From Pocillopora verrucosa (taxonomy: Eukaryota > Cnidaria > Anthozoa > Scleractinia > Pocilloporidae), in contig NC_089314.1 in NCBI RefSeq assembly GCF_036669915.1, positions 1,302,470 to 1,366,469 on the forward strand: DNA of 64,000 bases. Reading direction: 5' to 3'. This document shows, piece after piece, positions 13,001 to 29,514 of this stretch (position 1 is its first letter; each line of letters starts with the position of its first letter). The notes beneath the pieces are model-generated. The model was given only the letters and a program-made list of their open reading frames with translations. It was not told the DNA's origin and made no database searches. The translations under genes were made by a program, and so were the position numbers.

Positions 13001-14811
13001 TAAAGGAGTTAGCATTCATGACATTAGGTGAAAGTTCCTTTTTTTTTATATTAGGGAATCTGCATCGTTGATTTATTCAATTAATCTGATTTTACAAATG
13101 TTTTGGGCCAAGAAGTGTGTTGAGTGTCATCTTTCATTTACATCCAGTGCCTTAGATGCAGAATCTGAACGTGTTGTACAAGAAGCTTTGGACAAAGTTA
13201 CTAAAGGTTTTAAATTTACTTCAATTCATAGCTAAAGTATTAGTCAAATGAATATAACTGATTATAAGGTTGACCTGTACAATAATGTACACATGACAGC
13301 CTCTTTATGAGTTGCATATTTCATGGGTTAACACTTCAAGACACTCTTTATGTCTACTGCAGCCATTAGGCTCAGTTTGTGTGTATGGAAAAGGTATTTT
13401 ATCCTGAGTGATTTTAAAGAGAAAGTTGAGAAAATTAATAGTACTTTTCTACCAGTTAAGGGTCATTCTCCATGATGAATAACTGTGACCATAGACTTGA
13501 CATTTCTTGTAGCTTTGTCAAAGTTTTTCACAATAAGGACCTCCCAGCTTACTAATATTATTTTGAGTTGCTGTAGAGCCTAAGAGAATTCTTCAAGTTG
13601 ATTAATATGGAGGAGAAAAAAGCATTGTACTTTTAATGATACTTGTCCTTCAATTCCTGCACTTAGGACGCACTGTGATAGTTATTGCTCATAGGCTCAG
13701 TACCATACAGAATGCTGGTAAGTTAATATGAAGTTGTCCTTTGAGCTTTGTTTTATCATATGATTCTCCTGAAATCATTGAGAGGGTTACACTACACGAA
13801 AATTGAAAAAGATTTGTTATCCTTATGACACAATTTTTGAAGGCCCTTCGGGCTGTCAAATTAGTTCTTCTTTTATTTATTTATTTCTTTTTATTTGTAT
13901 TTTCAATTGGTGATGATCTCTGGTGTAGGGCTGATCTTGAATGGTGGGATCATAGCCAAAATATTCTCTGCAAGCACTAGCCTTTGCAAAGTTTAAGTTT
14001 AGTTTTCTGTCATTAATATTTGATTGATATGAATGAACTAACTCTGGGTTAGTAGGATTATTAACTATTAAAGATAGTTTCATTCATATAAGTAATTTAT
14101 TGCTTACCCAACTCTGTTGCTGCAACTTCATTAACTTTTTTTTATAATTAAAACAGATATGATTGTGGTTCTTTCCCATGGTAACATTCGCGAGGTAAGT
14201 TATAATTGCAAACATATCAATGTCCTTAATTAATAATTGCAGCAGTTTGTGTCACTTTCTTGTACTTCCCCCACATCAGGTGTTTCCCTCAGCTGGTTAA
14301 AGTTTTTTGAATCTGTTCATTTCCCCACATACATTTTGTAAAAAAATTTCCAAATAATTTAAAAGTGTGTTGTTATGGTTCTGATAAAGTTTGTTGTTGT
14401 AATTTGTAGCTGTTACGGTAACTGTAGTGCTGTTGTTCTCATTGAAACTAAAATATTTCCTTGGAACTAAGGATAACTTGGGTTTCAAAGAATACAATTA
14501 AGTGCTAACAGCTTACTTCAAATTCAAACTGTTCCAGTCAGTTGGAACATCTGTTTAAAAAAAAAAAGGAATATGCAAGAAACAGATAAGTTTTGGACCC
14601 TTTCATAATTTAAGATGGATTTCTCTCAACAGTTACTATTTTTGGATGCTCTAACAGGCATGAACTTTGTAATTTTATGGCTTTGCTATGGTAGGAGGTT
14701 GAACATCACTTCAAATCACTTTTATAATAGGTGGGAACACATCAAGAATTAATGGCCAGAGATGGACTTTATGCAGACCTTGTACGACAGCAAATTCAAG
14801 AACAGGATTAA
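7002..14811 (+). CDS. ABCB8: ABCB8-type mitochondrial ABC half-transporter, 13 coding exons
   Basis: The coding exons are 7002-7090, 8199-8873, 9460-9762, 10381-10584, 11030-11429, 11852-11923, 12024-12080, 12610-12668, 12812-12874, 13148-13206, 13667-13717, 14157-14194 and 14731-14811. They sum to 2,151 bases (716 residues), and every junction keeps frame with GT-AG sites. The N-terminus is basic, free of acidic residues over the first 30 residues and rich in S/L/R, as expected of a mitochondrial presequence. A transmembrane domain follows ([45 protein letters not shown]), then the nucleotide-binding domain: Walker [11 protein letters not shown]-loop GFIHQEPVLF, signature VSGGQKQR, Walker [16 protein letters not shown] and H-loop VIAHRLST. 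Segment by segment it matches human ABCB8 (about 720-735 residues). ABCB8 sits in the inner mitochondrial membrane and is linked to iron export and the mitochondrial K-ATP channel. The Q-loop has His where vertebrates have Ser. Exon 1 is short and rests on phase and presequence character. Confidence 0.93.
7820..8000. repeat. AAT microsatellite and A/T-rich tandem duplication in ABCB8 intron 1
   Basis: A run of AAT triplets at about 7822-7838 is followed by two diverged copies of a roughly 55-base AT-rich unit containing ATTACAATTAA and AGTAAACT (about 7920-8000). This explains the short minus-strand open frame here, which I do not regard as a gene. Confidence 0.5.
9981..10177 (+). repeat. MITE-like repeat with TTAACCC ends, copy in ABCB8 intron 3
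   Basis: The copy starts TTAACCCTCCTAGAAGTGA and ends TTTAAAGGGTTAA, giving short inverted ends, and has no coding capacity. It is a diverged member of the family best seen at 28603-28818 and 56131-56338. It lies wholly inside the intron between exons 3 and 4. Confidence 0.6.
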
Positions 14812-15044
14812 CTTAGCATGTGCCCCAATAGATGTTGAAGTACAAGAGCAGAGACCATGAGATGTCATCCATCTGAGCAGTGTTAATCACACTTCAGTGC
14901 CCTAAAAACCACATGTTAGATCCATTTGATAAATTCCTGTGTCACCTTAAGGATTAGCTTGAGTTAACTTGTTTCACATTATCCAGTAGATTTCATTTGA
15001 AGACATCTTGTTTGTGACTTTTTACATTTCATTAAGGGGCTGAG

Positions 15045-15185
15045 TTTCTAAAGAAACTGTGGTGCTGCATCAGTGGGGAGTGTTACAAGATAATTTGGTG
15101 CTATCACTTGCGTTGATAATGTAAGTCAGCCACAGTAAAGAGGTTGTAACACTTGCAATCTGAGTGTTAGCCCTCTTTCAAAGAG
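15045..15185 (-). repeat. Dispersed repeat, CTGACGA/GAAACGTCAG family, diverged copy 2
   Basis: This copy shares GTTTCTAAAGAAACTGTGGT, GCTGCATCAGTGGGGAG and GAGTGTTAGCCCT with the copy at 6538-6690, in the same orientation and order. Unlike that copy, its CGAAACGT core is degraded, so it looks older. Confidence 0.6.
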
Positions 15186-16227
15186 AATATCATAACTACT
15201 TGTAATCAAATGTACTGTGTGTTAGTTTAGCTTCTCAGATACATACGTGCAGAGTTAAAGCAACTGATATGACATAGGATTCCACTCCATTTTGACTGGG
15301 TGAAGAAATCAATTTAACTCAAAATGAGCCTTTGGGAAGAGAGGGTGGACTCCACCCTAGATCAGCTATGATGCTCTTTGTCCCAGAAAGTGGCATTGCC
15401 ATCAATGTAGCCTACAGTGCAGGTGTCTCATTAGGGCAAGTTAAGATTAAGAAGCTGGCAACCTTTTACTCATGTTTGGTCTGAAGTTAGAGTCAACAGT
15501 GGGGAGAGGAGTGGGGAAGGGGGAAAAAAAATTCATTGCTCTAACCCCTCCCCTCTCTTTTTTGATCAAGGCAAACCCCCATTGGTACAGATTTCTTTCT
15601 CTCCCCACTCTTCCACTGCTGTAAAAATCATAGATGGCAGCTATAATTTTCCACCAAGATAATATTGAGCACTCACCCACCAAAATATTGCCTGCTCTGC
15701 AGGCTGCTATCAAAGTTAAAGATCGAACTCTCTTGTAAGAGGGTTAAATAGATCTCAAAGGGTACTGTTGTAGTGTGAGTGGTCAGAAAGGAAATCATAG
15801 GGACAACAGTTAAAGCTGTGACATTTTTGGTGATCAATGGTGGTATTTGATTAGCCCCTGTGCTGCAATAGGATTTCACTGTCTTCCCTTTGATACTTTG
15901 GTCACATCTCTAATATTCTGACCAATTCATTGTTCCTCGTTACAATTAATTAAAGTACAATAACTGTAGCAACCTTCTGGACATTGGATAACGATTTTAT
16001 TTAAGTGAATAATGAAACTACAACGTGAAGTCTTCTATACAAATTGATTGAAGAGAAACTAAAAAGTAAAGTCATTAAACAAAAGTCTGGCACTTCTTAC
16101 TCATAATACATGACCCCAAGTTATGGTATAAAATAACATGTAGACTTGACACTGGGAGCCAAGAAAAGAAATCAGTACTATCTCATGAACGCCTTGGATG
16201 TTTTCCATCTTCAAACAAAATTGTTTA

Positions 16228-16606
16228 CCCTTTAACCTCCATGAGTGATCGGCATGTAATTTTGAATCATATATGAAATCAGGCCACCAGAATAAAGGAT
16301 ATGATCAACATCTAAAGAAGGTCTTGATTGTGAAACAATTCTCCCTAGATAATGTAGAGAGAACAGTGTGGAGAATTTGCACACTGATTTTAGGGTGTAA
16401 AGGCTTTAACCCCTAAGAGTGACTCCACATCTAATATCTCCTCACAGTGTCACTCTTAGATCAAACATTAAGGTCATGAAAATAAAGAAAATAATCAATA
16501 ACTTAAGAAGCTCTTGATTGTTAAACAAATTCTCCTGTCAGCTCCTTATGAAATTATACAGAACAGTTTAGAGAATATGCATGTGGATTTTAAGTGTAAA
16601 GGGTCA
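16228..16606 (+). repeat. Two tandem MITE-like repeats (TTAACCC family)
   Basis: A first copy runs from about 16228 (CCCTTTAACCTCCATGAGTG) to a junction near 16404. The second begins at the junction with TTTAACCCCTAAGAGTGA and ends at TAAAGGGT near 16606. Shared internal blocks include CTCTTGATTGTTAAACAAAT and GAGAATATGCATGTG. Insertion of one copy next to another, or unequal exchange, would produce this. Confidence 0.7.
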
Positions 16607-17338
16607 ACATGGTTTACAAATATAAACCAGCTAATAAAACTAGTGAAAGTTTATGAGACAAGAAAAACATTTATGATGATCTTATACTGCAATTGAGATA
16701 TTAATAAGTAAAATTTAATGTACTTGTTTTAGATGACACATTTTACTTCCCATCCTTCTGCCTATGAATGATTTTATTCAATAAAACTGAACAATGTTCA
16801 TAGACTTGTACCATTATTGCATCATTTTGTGTAATAAATAGTCAGTAATAGTTTAATTTTTAAATTTCAGTGTATCAATGATATCAATTTCACTCCTGGT
16901 TTCATCCATCATAACTTATTATTTCCACTGAGGCATATCACTAAACCCAATTGAAATCTTTTTGTACATCTTTCCACCAACAGCATCATTCATTAGTCTC
17001 TTGTGCATATACAAAAGCCATGATGGAAACTCCTTTCCATGCTACCATAACGCAATTTATTTACAATAGAGACTTAACGCCCTGCTTTTTCACCACCTAT
17101 GGAATCTCAAAGGCACAAAACTATCAGTAAAAGTCAGAAATTAGATTTAAATATACACTCACATAGTTTTAAATAGGAAAAATGTCCACACATAAGAGAG
17201 CTGGAAGTCATTTTTCCCATTTGGACTAACTGTAATGAGTCAATTTACTTCCCTCATTTTTAAACTCTTGCCTGGAATGAAATGTGTATTGATCACCATG
17301 ATACTTTGCCACCTTAAGCTTTGGAAATTTTAGTCATG

Positions 17339-17540
17339 GACCCATAAGATTGTGTAGCATCTTATTTCACCTTATAATACCATCACAGAAACATGTCATG
17401 GTCATGAGAAAAATAGAAGTAATCACATCAAGTAAAGAAGCTATTGACTGATAATCACACAAATTCTCATTTTCAGATTCAAGTGAAACTTACAAAGATC
17501 AGTGTGAAAATTAAGTATGCATGAATTTAAAGGTATAGCG
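17339..17540 (+). repeat. Degraded MITE-like repeat (TTAACCC family)
   Basis: The order of blocks (CCCATAAGATTGTG, GGTCATGAGAAAAATAGAAG, AAAGAAGCTATTGACTG, AAGTATGCATGAATTTAAAG) matches the family at 16405-16606, but the terminal TTAACCC motif is eroded. It lies just beyond the LIX1 stop codon and may be transcribed in its 3'UTR. Confidence 0.5.
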
Positions 17541-17733
17541 CATTAAATTTGAATGATACAGTAACACAACCAATCACACTCCATAATTATATATTACTAA
17601 ACACATAATACAATAAAATTCAGAAATTCCTTCAATTGTGGGAGACCCCTCCCTGGAGACAAACAAATTCAAAACCTCTGTTCATCATTACATTCAGTTG
17701 TATTTTCAGTATTATCAAAATTTTACTTCATAT

Positions 17734-21783
<4,050 letters not shown>

Positions 21784-23215
21784 GTTTGACCCGAACTAAC
21801 GCAACCTTAAGGAAATTAGGGCTCACATCAGGCAGAAAACGAAATCTTCAATTTCATATCTATCTTATCATTTATCTGGTGTGAGAGTGTATCCGTGTAA
21901 CAAGCAAATGAACGTAAATTTACGGTGATGACAAGTATAAAGGCGATGAAACACCTACGTCAATAACTTCGAACCTAACCGATCGAACGCCAACGTCGAT
22001 TAGAGATATCCCGAGGGAATTTTTACCCAGTGGGATTGGGGCTAGTACTGAGTCTCTCAATGGCACGAGCTAGGCCCGGTCAGCCAAATGCCAAGTACCT
22101 CTTCTTCAAATCCTCGCTTGATTTTTCTTCTTTCTTTTTTTGGGGAAAAACTCACTCTCTGATAGAATAGGTAAAAAAAAAAAGAAAAAAATTATAGCCA
22201 AAGAAATTATAACCGCAATTAAGGTTACCATAAGACTTGAACCGCAAGTCAGAATCCAGGCTTACAGAGCAACACAAGCTTTTTTTCTTGGAGCGGAAAT
22301 GACATTTTCAAGGCCCTCTTAGCTGAGATGACTAGGTTCGCGCCCCGAAAAAATGAACGCTGTCATTTTCTCGACGTAATTATTTAAATCTACGTTGGGG
22401 ACAATTTTTTTACATAGACAAGGGCAGGCATGTGATTGCCCAGCTGGCAGCAAGTTTAATGAGATCTTCCTATATTTTTTTGTGGTAAAAAGTTCAGTTA
22501 TCTCATTTGATTGTTAGAGAACATTGACAGGAAAGTTAAGCCTATTTACATGAATAACGACCACTGTATGTGTATCGAGAAGCGGTCAGATCTCAGTAGC
22601 TTATGTTGCTGGTGACCGAGTGAACATATACTTTCTAGACTGAAGCCCTTCCCGAACGAGGTCTGATTTCGTATGTCACTCGTCAGTGAAGATGGTGATA
22701 ATAGATTGCAATCGGTTCGCTCAATGCAACATCTTTCAATCTGTTGTCATGTGACACAACCTCTTTCTAGGAATCGACATGTTTCCGCCAAAGACGATGT
22801 AAATGGGCGTGTGCTCAAATGAGGGTCGAAATCAACGCCCTTCTGGTGTTTCCAATGGTGCAAAAATAAAATAAGCTTGTGAGTGCAATTCACTCAAAAC
22901 TGTGTGATCTCTTTGATTTCGGTGAACGATTTTTCTCTCAATAGGTGAACTGTTGCTCTCTGCTCGCAACAATAAAGAGATCAATAAGATCATCAATGGC
23001 GTCACTACTTTTAATAGAAAAGACCACGAACTCGCCTCAGGAAAGTGTCAATAGCGGATGAAATCATCTTCTAACTGAGACTCAGCGATTTTTCCTGCCG
23101 AGATTGGTCTTGATTACGCTTAAATTTGACGCGCAAAATTTGTCGAAAACTTCATTTGAGCAACCTCACTTGATTGCAAAATATACTGGAATACAAGGGA
23201 ATCAAGATAGCGCTC
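21784..23215. other. Divergent promoter region between LIX1 and a secreted-protein gene
   Basis: LIX1 runs left from 21783 and the secreted-protein gene runs right from 23216, so this 1.4 kb must hold two promoters. I see no clear TATA box or factor cluster. Purine-rich and T-rich runs occur near 22130-22190. No coding region is supported. Confidence 0.5.
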
Positions 23216-26200
23216 ATGCTGTCCGTGTGGTTGGTGGTGTTATCCACCCTCGTCGCCGCGAGTCTTGGAAGCATTGCTCTAGGGAAGCGATCTGATTTTT
23301 CCATGTCTGACAACCAGTTTTGTAAGTGAGTTTCAGATTGCCATATCATATGGTTTTGTTGCGAATTAGAGTCCAAATTCAAGAATACAACCTCGTGAAT
23401 CGTAAATGTTAAATCAGTTTAATGGATTCATAAGAATTTTGAATTATTTTGACAGTCTGAGGAAAATTCCGTGCGATAAAATTTCAACGATGAATTCGAT
23501 TTCGAAGAACTTACGATCAACACAGCATAACCTTTTGTACTACATCTAAAGCTAACTATTCCATGCGTAGGTTGAATCGATTTTGTGATGAGAATAATTG
23601 ATATCAGAGGTAGGTAAACAGTGAACGTGTTTGCAGATCGCGTCGGAGACACGAAACTGGATGATGAGGTCACAGACTGTGCTCTTGTAGAACATCAGTT
23701 CAAGAAAGGATATATCCGATTGCGAGAGTATCTGGAGCGGAGAAGGGGATGTGGAAGACAAGGTAACTTACTAATAACTCTTCTCTGCGAGCTGAATATA
23801 TCAAAACCGTAATAAAGGATTATTTTGGTACCTGTAACAGGTGGATGGTTTTGACGAAAAGCTTGATATATAAGTGTGGACGAAGGCAAGACGGAAACTG
23901 GGTCTAGTGCACGAAATAGAGGCTGGCTAATAATTTTTTTTCCGCTCAATATTGATGTCGATCTGAAAGACAAACTCGGGCTTTTGAGTCGCTGTTCGTG
24001 TTCATGGCTAAACCCAAATAAATTTTGGCAGAGACAACCCAAAGAGAAGAAGGGCCAAACGGATAGGGTGAAACAATTCGTTTGCTTGTTTGTTATAATT
24101 AATTTATTGAGCATTTTACCAGTTGGCCTCGAGGTGATGCACTTGACCCAGTTCCCCTGGATCACAGCTTTACCTGGCACAAAGGTTTATTAAAAAGAGT
24201 CTCCAATATGAGAGAGATGAGTAAATTAAAGAGAAGCGTGTCGAGTCACTAACATGAAAACGCTAAAGTTTAGGTAGCGCAAAACTATCAGAGCGTCAGT
24301 TTCTGCTTGTTTTCGGGTGGATTATCGTACCTCAAATCTTCCTCTGAAATTATGATCAGAATTCAGTGCGCAACTTTAAGTGTTAAAGTGTTTGATACTC
24401 TTCTGCGTTTTAATCAATCGTGCCTTACTTGGTTTCTTCTCTTTCAAAAGACCGCTTAATTTTTTCACTATAATGAAACCAGTTTGTTTGGATAAACACA
24501 GGGCCCCAAATGGATTTCTGTAAATACTACCAAATCTTCATCTGAATGCTTGCTTTGAAACTCAGGAGAGTTTTTAACAAATACAAAAATATATTGACTT
24601 TATAATCTCATGATCATGCAACGTTTTTATTGCAGGAAAACTTAAAAACATCGAAGGAATTGAAAAGTCAACAGAGGATGACATTAACAACGAAAACATC
24701 GCCGAGATCGCCAAATCTGCCACTGAAGACTTTCACTACTCTGTGCCGTCTCCATTGCCCGTCGCCAAGAAAGTCCCTAAGCTCAAAACTATTCCTCAAG
24801 GTGAGAGTTTACCTTGTTGTTTTATTTTGACGGAGCAAGTTTCAATTGAATGTCTAAAGATATCCATTTTTGTTGGGTCGGAATTCCTTCACAGCGCTCT
24901 GTCATTGGCGATGAAATTTCACGTCAGCCTTTTGACCAATCAGATGGCGTTCCTCACGTTTGAGGCGCTTTGCTTGTTTTTGATTTATGAGAGCTCCGAT
25001 TGCTCCTTGGAAAAGTCTCCCTGACCCTGTTTGGGGTTATAAGTTTTAAAGACATTAAATCAAAAAGTGTCTTGATTTGCGTCTCAATGATATGTTTCTT
25101 TCGCCATCAAACAACAGCCAACACATTCGGATTTATCAAGATGAATTCTTTAGGCACTTTCAGTTTTTGAATACAAGAGCTCGACGATTACAAACACATA
25201 TTTTGGAATTATTATACCGACGGTTTATGATTTGAAACAAAACAACTGCTCAATCAATACTTAGATTGAAACAGATCCTTGATCTCCTTCTTTTGCTTAG
25301 TGATCAACATTTATCAGCCTCATAAAATGGCTTATGTGCCCCGCAGGCATCCTGTGCCAGGTGGGTGTTAGAATAAGCTAACTAATAACTTGATAAATCA
25401 ACAGTCATGCAGCTAAGGCGTACTCCTTCAGTGTTGAAAGCCTTTATAGCACCCCCATTATCTATTTAAATATAGGTTTTTTAGCTTTAGTAAGTTTCAC
25501 TGGCACTGTTTGGCCGAGAAAATGTTTCTGTTAATGCTTAGACGGAAGGTGACATTCATTTGTGTAATCCATGCACACCTCGCTCTATGCTTGGTTATAA
25601 GAATACATGCCACTGAAAGTAATCAATCAAATGCAAGTTAGTTCTTTAGGCACTCGAACGATAGATCTTTCCTCAAGTCTTGGGCGAGTAATGCGTGTTT
25701 TGGGACAGGACACTCATTTTCAATGTATCTCTTACCACCCAGAAGTCAACTGAGTGCCGGTGAATATTCCTTAAATGTTGCAAATGTGGCACAGACGTAG
25801 GCGCAGTTTGGATAACCTATAGTTCTTAATACTTAACCAGCACCGAAAATGAGATGACTTTCTGGGACTAATCTAGATAGTAATATGATATGAGCAGTGA
25901 AGTAATTCTAGCTATATTACCTTCAATAAATCTTGTTCTTGTCGCTAACAGTGGCGACAGCAACAGGAAAAACAGCAGTACAGCACACTCCCGCCCGCCC
26001 CGCTCTCCAAGCCACGGTACAAAGGAACAAGCCAGCAAGACCAAGCTTGAGCGACTATCAAAGCAAATCTCAGAATTTAGGACTTTCCTTTAAGAGCAAC
26101 CCATCTGTCGCGGCTTTTCCAGGCTCTGTGGAGAATCAAAACACACAGGCTCTATTCACTAACGCGCTCGGGGATCAATACACGCGTCTGGCTTCCAACT

Positions 26201-27411
26201 ACGATCACCTCGATCAACCAAAACCCAACCACGACCTACTTCAAACATTTTATCCAGGCACATTTCAAGAAGGCTCACACACTGGAGAAACTGTTGCTGT
26301 GGGTCAACCGCTGTTCGTTCAAAAAGCCCGCGTCCAAACCACCACTAATCCTCAAAACAAAATGTCCAGCTTCCTAAAAAATGCAATAAATAACTTCAAT
26401 AAGCCCTCATTAAGCACGCCTGCTAGTATCAGTACATATAAAGGACCAAGTATTAACTCTAAACCACAGGTTTTGAATAAACCTACCACAAAAATTAATG
26501 CTCAAAGTAACCCGGACGAAAATATCGACGAAAATCTTGCAGCTATGCGCGATCCCGAAAAAGACGACAGCAATGGTTCAATCGATGAAAAACCTACTCC
26601 GGAACCTGGAATTGACGATAAACCAGCTAACCAAGCCACCATCATTCCTTCTAATGATCCCAGCTCATTGTCTTTATCACAGAGACCTAGAGTACAATTA
26701 GAACCAATGAAACCTGTTTCAGACATGTCAAACGGGCTTGGAAAGCCGATTTTGAAAGGAACCCCTACATCTGTAAACAAACCGCAGAATGCTGTAGCTC
26801 AACACAACACTGCTCCAGAAAAGCTTCAACAGCCTTCAGTCAACTTTGATGTCCTCAAAAACAAAATTATGCATACAACCAATGCAACTTTCCTACGGCG
26901 CATGCTCACGCTTATTCAAAAGATCACTCATCACAAAGACTTTTCGAAACTGCAAGCCCCTGCTCGGAGTCTGGTGACCCAGGCGAACACCGCTGTCCAG
27001 GCGCTCACTAATGCGTATAAAGAGAGAGTTTCGTCAACACCGCTGGCCGGTGGAAATGGTGACCAGCTATATCCCCTGAGTAAGAAGTCCGCTGTCCAGA
27101 GATTTAGTCAGGCGTACAACGGGAGAATTTCAGCTTCGCCGCTAAATCTCGGAATTGTTAACCAGATTTATAGGAATGTCTATCCAGCGACCAAAAAGTC
27201 GACTCTCCCAGTGATGAATCAAGCGTATAACCCAAGGATCGCAGCCATAAGACCTGCTAACCAATTTTATGGCAACAACTATTCGGGGCTGACCAAGAAA
27301 TTCCAAATAGCAAGGAATCCCTATTACCAGAACTATTACCAATACAGACAACCGTATTACAGCAATTTGCAGAGTATGCAATACGGGTTATACAACGGCA
27401 ATGAACCATGA
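23216..27411 (+). CDS. Unrecognised secreted low-complexity protein with a two-cysteine exon (618 residues)
   Basis: Exons are 23216-23321, 23637-23762, 24636-24800 and 25952-27411. All three introns are phase 1, and the total is 1,857 bases. Residues 1-17 or so form a clear signal peptide (MLSVWLVVLSTLVAASLG). Exon 2 carries the only close cysteine pair, C50 and C74, with 23 residues between them and KKG and REY motifs within. Exon 3 is acidic then basic. Exon 4 is a long N/Q/P/T/S-rich region with no further cysteine. It ends in three imperfect repeats of about 36 residues, each beginning AYKERV, AYNGRI or AYNPRI (DNA 27010-27330), then a Y/Q/N-rich tail. No enzyme motif or membrane span is visible. 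An LGKR site follows the signal peptide, which could allow prohormone-like cleavage. A structural extracellular-matrix role, possibly skeletal in a coral, is inference. It shares the cysteine exon with the gene at 31344. Confidence 0.8.
27010..27330 (+). repeat. Three in-frame coding repeats of about 105 bases
   Basis: Units begin near 27010 (AATGCGTATAAAGAGAG), 27111 (CAGGCGTACAACGGGAG) and 27220 (CAAGCGTATAACCCAAGG). They encode diverged copies of a motif of the form AY-x2-RI/V followed by a Q/N-L/I/F-Y motif (DQLYP, NQIYR, NQFYG) and KK. The last unit degenerates into the Y/Q-rich C-terminus. Internal duplication within the last exon is the simplest origin. Confidence 0.65.
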
Positions 27412-29381
27412 GTTAAACTGTTTGAAATGACTCAGACTTAAAAAACCAATGTCACCTGTTATAGGTTTTCACAGCGTTAATAAGTGAACAGCGCATAATA
27501 AATGCATCCGAGTAGACAAGCCTTTGGACTAGACTATTCCTCTCCATCATCTTCACCTACTACACTTTGTATGTGAATTGCTGATTACCACGCAACTTAG
27601 CAAGTTGGACAGGCTGTAATGAAGGGCGCTTACGATTATGACGAGCCAATTATGACTGGTTGTAAGCGCCCTGAGCAAATGCTCTTTCTCTGTACTTTTG
27701 CCTAATCGATGAGGCTCTTACCCCTACTGTAACTTTAGATAAAGTTCTCAACTTGTATGAGATTAATTTTTTCTCTTTCTTCGTTCCTTGATTTTTTGAT
27801 GCAACATTTTTGCAGCTTACGTTAAATCAATATTATGTGGTTTCGTGCCGTTTTGTGGTTTGCAAAGTTTACTTGTCATGTGATATTAGGTCACATAAAA
27901 AGAAAAAACCCATCACGGTATTGTTGAGAAATCATGTCGAGAAATCAAGATTAGCCTAATGTAGTCATTTTTTGTATACGCATACTTTAAAGATAAACTG
28001 ATTTTAGATTTTAGACAGTCAGTTATCCCACAACCAAATATAGGAGAACCTTACTAACGACCACTGAATTAATGAAACACTATATATAATTGTAAAGGCT
28101 TTGTAGGAAAATAAAAATTTGATGTTAATATCGTCATCAGTTTCAGTATTATTTCGGTTCATCTTTCCTAAGCGACCAAGCGTGTGAGACTAAACCCCTA
28201 CGTGTGCTACTCTAGCCTAGCTGGCCCTTGCTATTAGTTCTTCAATACAAGCTTAGCTTTTCTTCTCTGGAAAGAGGCCTATGAGCGGCGCTAATCGGTC
28301 TGCAAGAGGGTCCAGCAGTTAATAATGAGGACCCCTACACTATTAGTGCCAGACTCCCTGCAAACCTCTCCCCTAATCGTCTCACGCGGGCGTGAGCTTA
28401 CTTCTTTCTTAATTTATTCAGTGTGTTCTCTCTGATTTAAACTTTTTCTTGTTTACGCTTTATCCAAGATGAGCGGATATGAACGCGTATTGAATTACAA
28501 AGAGTGTCCCTCGAATTTATCCCCTTTAATCCATTCTGAGTAAAGAGCATCCGATCCATCGGCTGGATAGGGCAGTGAACTTTTAAGTTAAAACAAGATT
28601 CCATTAACCCTCTGACCCCTAAGAGTGAATAGCATCTGATCCCTCCTTGCAATATCTCCCCGAATCACAGATTAAGGTCACGAGAATAAAGGAAATGATC
28701 ACCAACCAAAGAAGCCCTTGATTGTTAAACAAATAATTTCCTCGTTAACACCTCAGGATATTTATAGAGAACAGTATGGAGAATATGCATACTGATGTAA
28801 GGGTGTGAAAAGCTCAAGGAGCGAGAAAACTATTCCCTAACGCCCGTTTTAATCGATAAACACGATGCAAAGATTTTTACGGATAGCTGTCTTTCTCAGA
28901 TTTAGGAGAGGCTGAACAAGGAAATTTTATGGAGGGAACTGGAATTTGTCAAGGAGGACTGTTAACGTTTTACAGATTTGACCCTACAAACTACACATTT
29001 TTATTTCTTTCTTATGACCACAAGATCCCTTTTTTTGCGTTTGTAGAATTTTCTTTTTCTTGGTGATTTATAGTTTTCATCTCTTGGCACCTGCTTCAGT
29101 TAACATAAACCAAATCATTTGTACCAATCAACACGAAGAGTACCTCCATAAACTGTGGACCTAGCAATAAAATAGAAGTCCCGCGCGCGGCTTTAATTGG
29201 TTATCGTTGATGGCAAAATAACGTAATACCAAAACACTGGGTGAGATCTGACTTGAGCAACGCAACTGCCAAATTTGGTGTCTTAGCTGATGGTAGAAAT
29301 CAAAATTTTGCTGGTTTTGATTTAATTTGTTAAGTTTTAACTCGATCAAACCAAGCGGAACTGGACCGTGTGTTTGAAAGA
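27412..29381. other. 3'UTR and intergenic region
   Basis: AATAAA near 28111 is a candidate polyadenylation signal for the gene ending at 27411. A MITE-like repeat occupies 28603-28818. No additional coding region is supported. Confidence 0.5.
28603..28818 (+). repeat. MITE-like repeat (TTAACCC family), well-preserved copy
   Basis: It begins TTAACCCTCTGACCCCTAAG and includes TTAAGGTCACGAGAATAAAG, GAAATGATCACCAAC, CTTGATTGTTAAACAAAT, AGAGAACAGTATGGAGAATA and TGCATACTGATGTAAGGGTG. Together with the copies at 56131 and 16405 it defines the family at about 200-215 bp. Confidence 0.75.
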
Positions 29382-29514
29382 ATGGAGCGCTTCACACTTG
29401 CTTGGGTTCTGTTTACGCTTTGTCTGTGTTCTGTGTTAGGAAGACCCGCAAAACAAAAGTCATCACTCTTAAAGACGATAGTCAAGAGATGGGACTTGAT
29501 CGTCGAAAACGACC
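29382..29514 (+). CDS. First coding exon of an unidentified secreted protein (signal peptide), partial
   Basis: The ATG at 29382, in good context (AAGAATGGAG), opens a textbook signal peptide (MERFTLAWVLFTLCLCSVLG), then a basic stretch with KR and a short acidic end. The exon stops in a consensus donor (CC|GTAAGT) in phase 1. The next exon is not settled. Because its phase matches, it could serve as an alternative first exon for the gene at 31344. It could also belong to its own short gene: minor open segments at 30548-30681 and 30753-30983 follow, but I could not join them with good splice sites. Secretion is well supported; identity is unknown. Confidence 0.55.

Larger units (their letters stand above)
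14812..17700. other. Intergenic region between convergent ABCB8 and LIX1; mostly repeats
   Basis: It holds the 3'UTRs of two convergent genes and repeat copies at 15045-15185, 16228-16606 and 17339-17540. AATAAA sequences occur, for example near 16780, but I cannot assign one to either gene. No further coding region is supported. Confidence 0.55.

Noticed and set aside
26502-26780. Minus-strand 92-codon open frame within the 618-residue secreted protein gene
   Set aside because: It is antisense to a continuous 486-codon sense exon with consistent splicing; low-complexity sequence produces such shadows.
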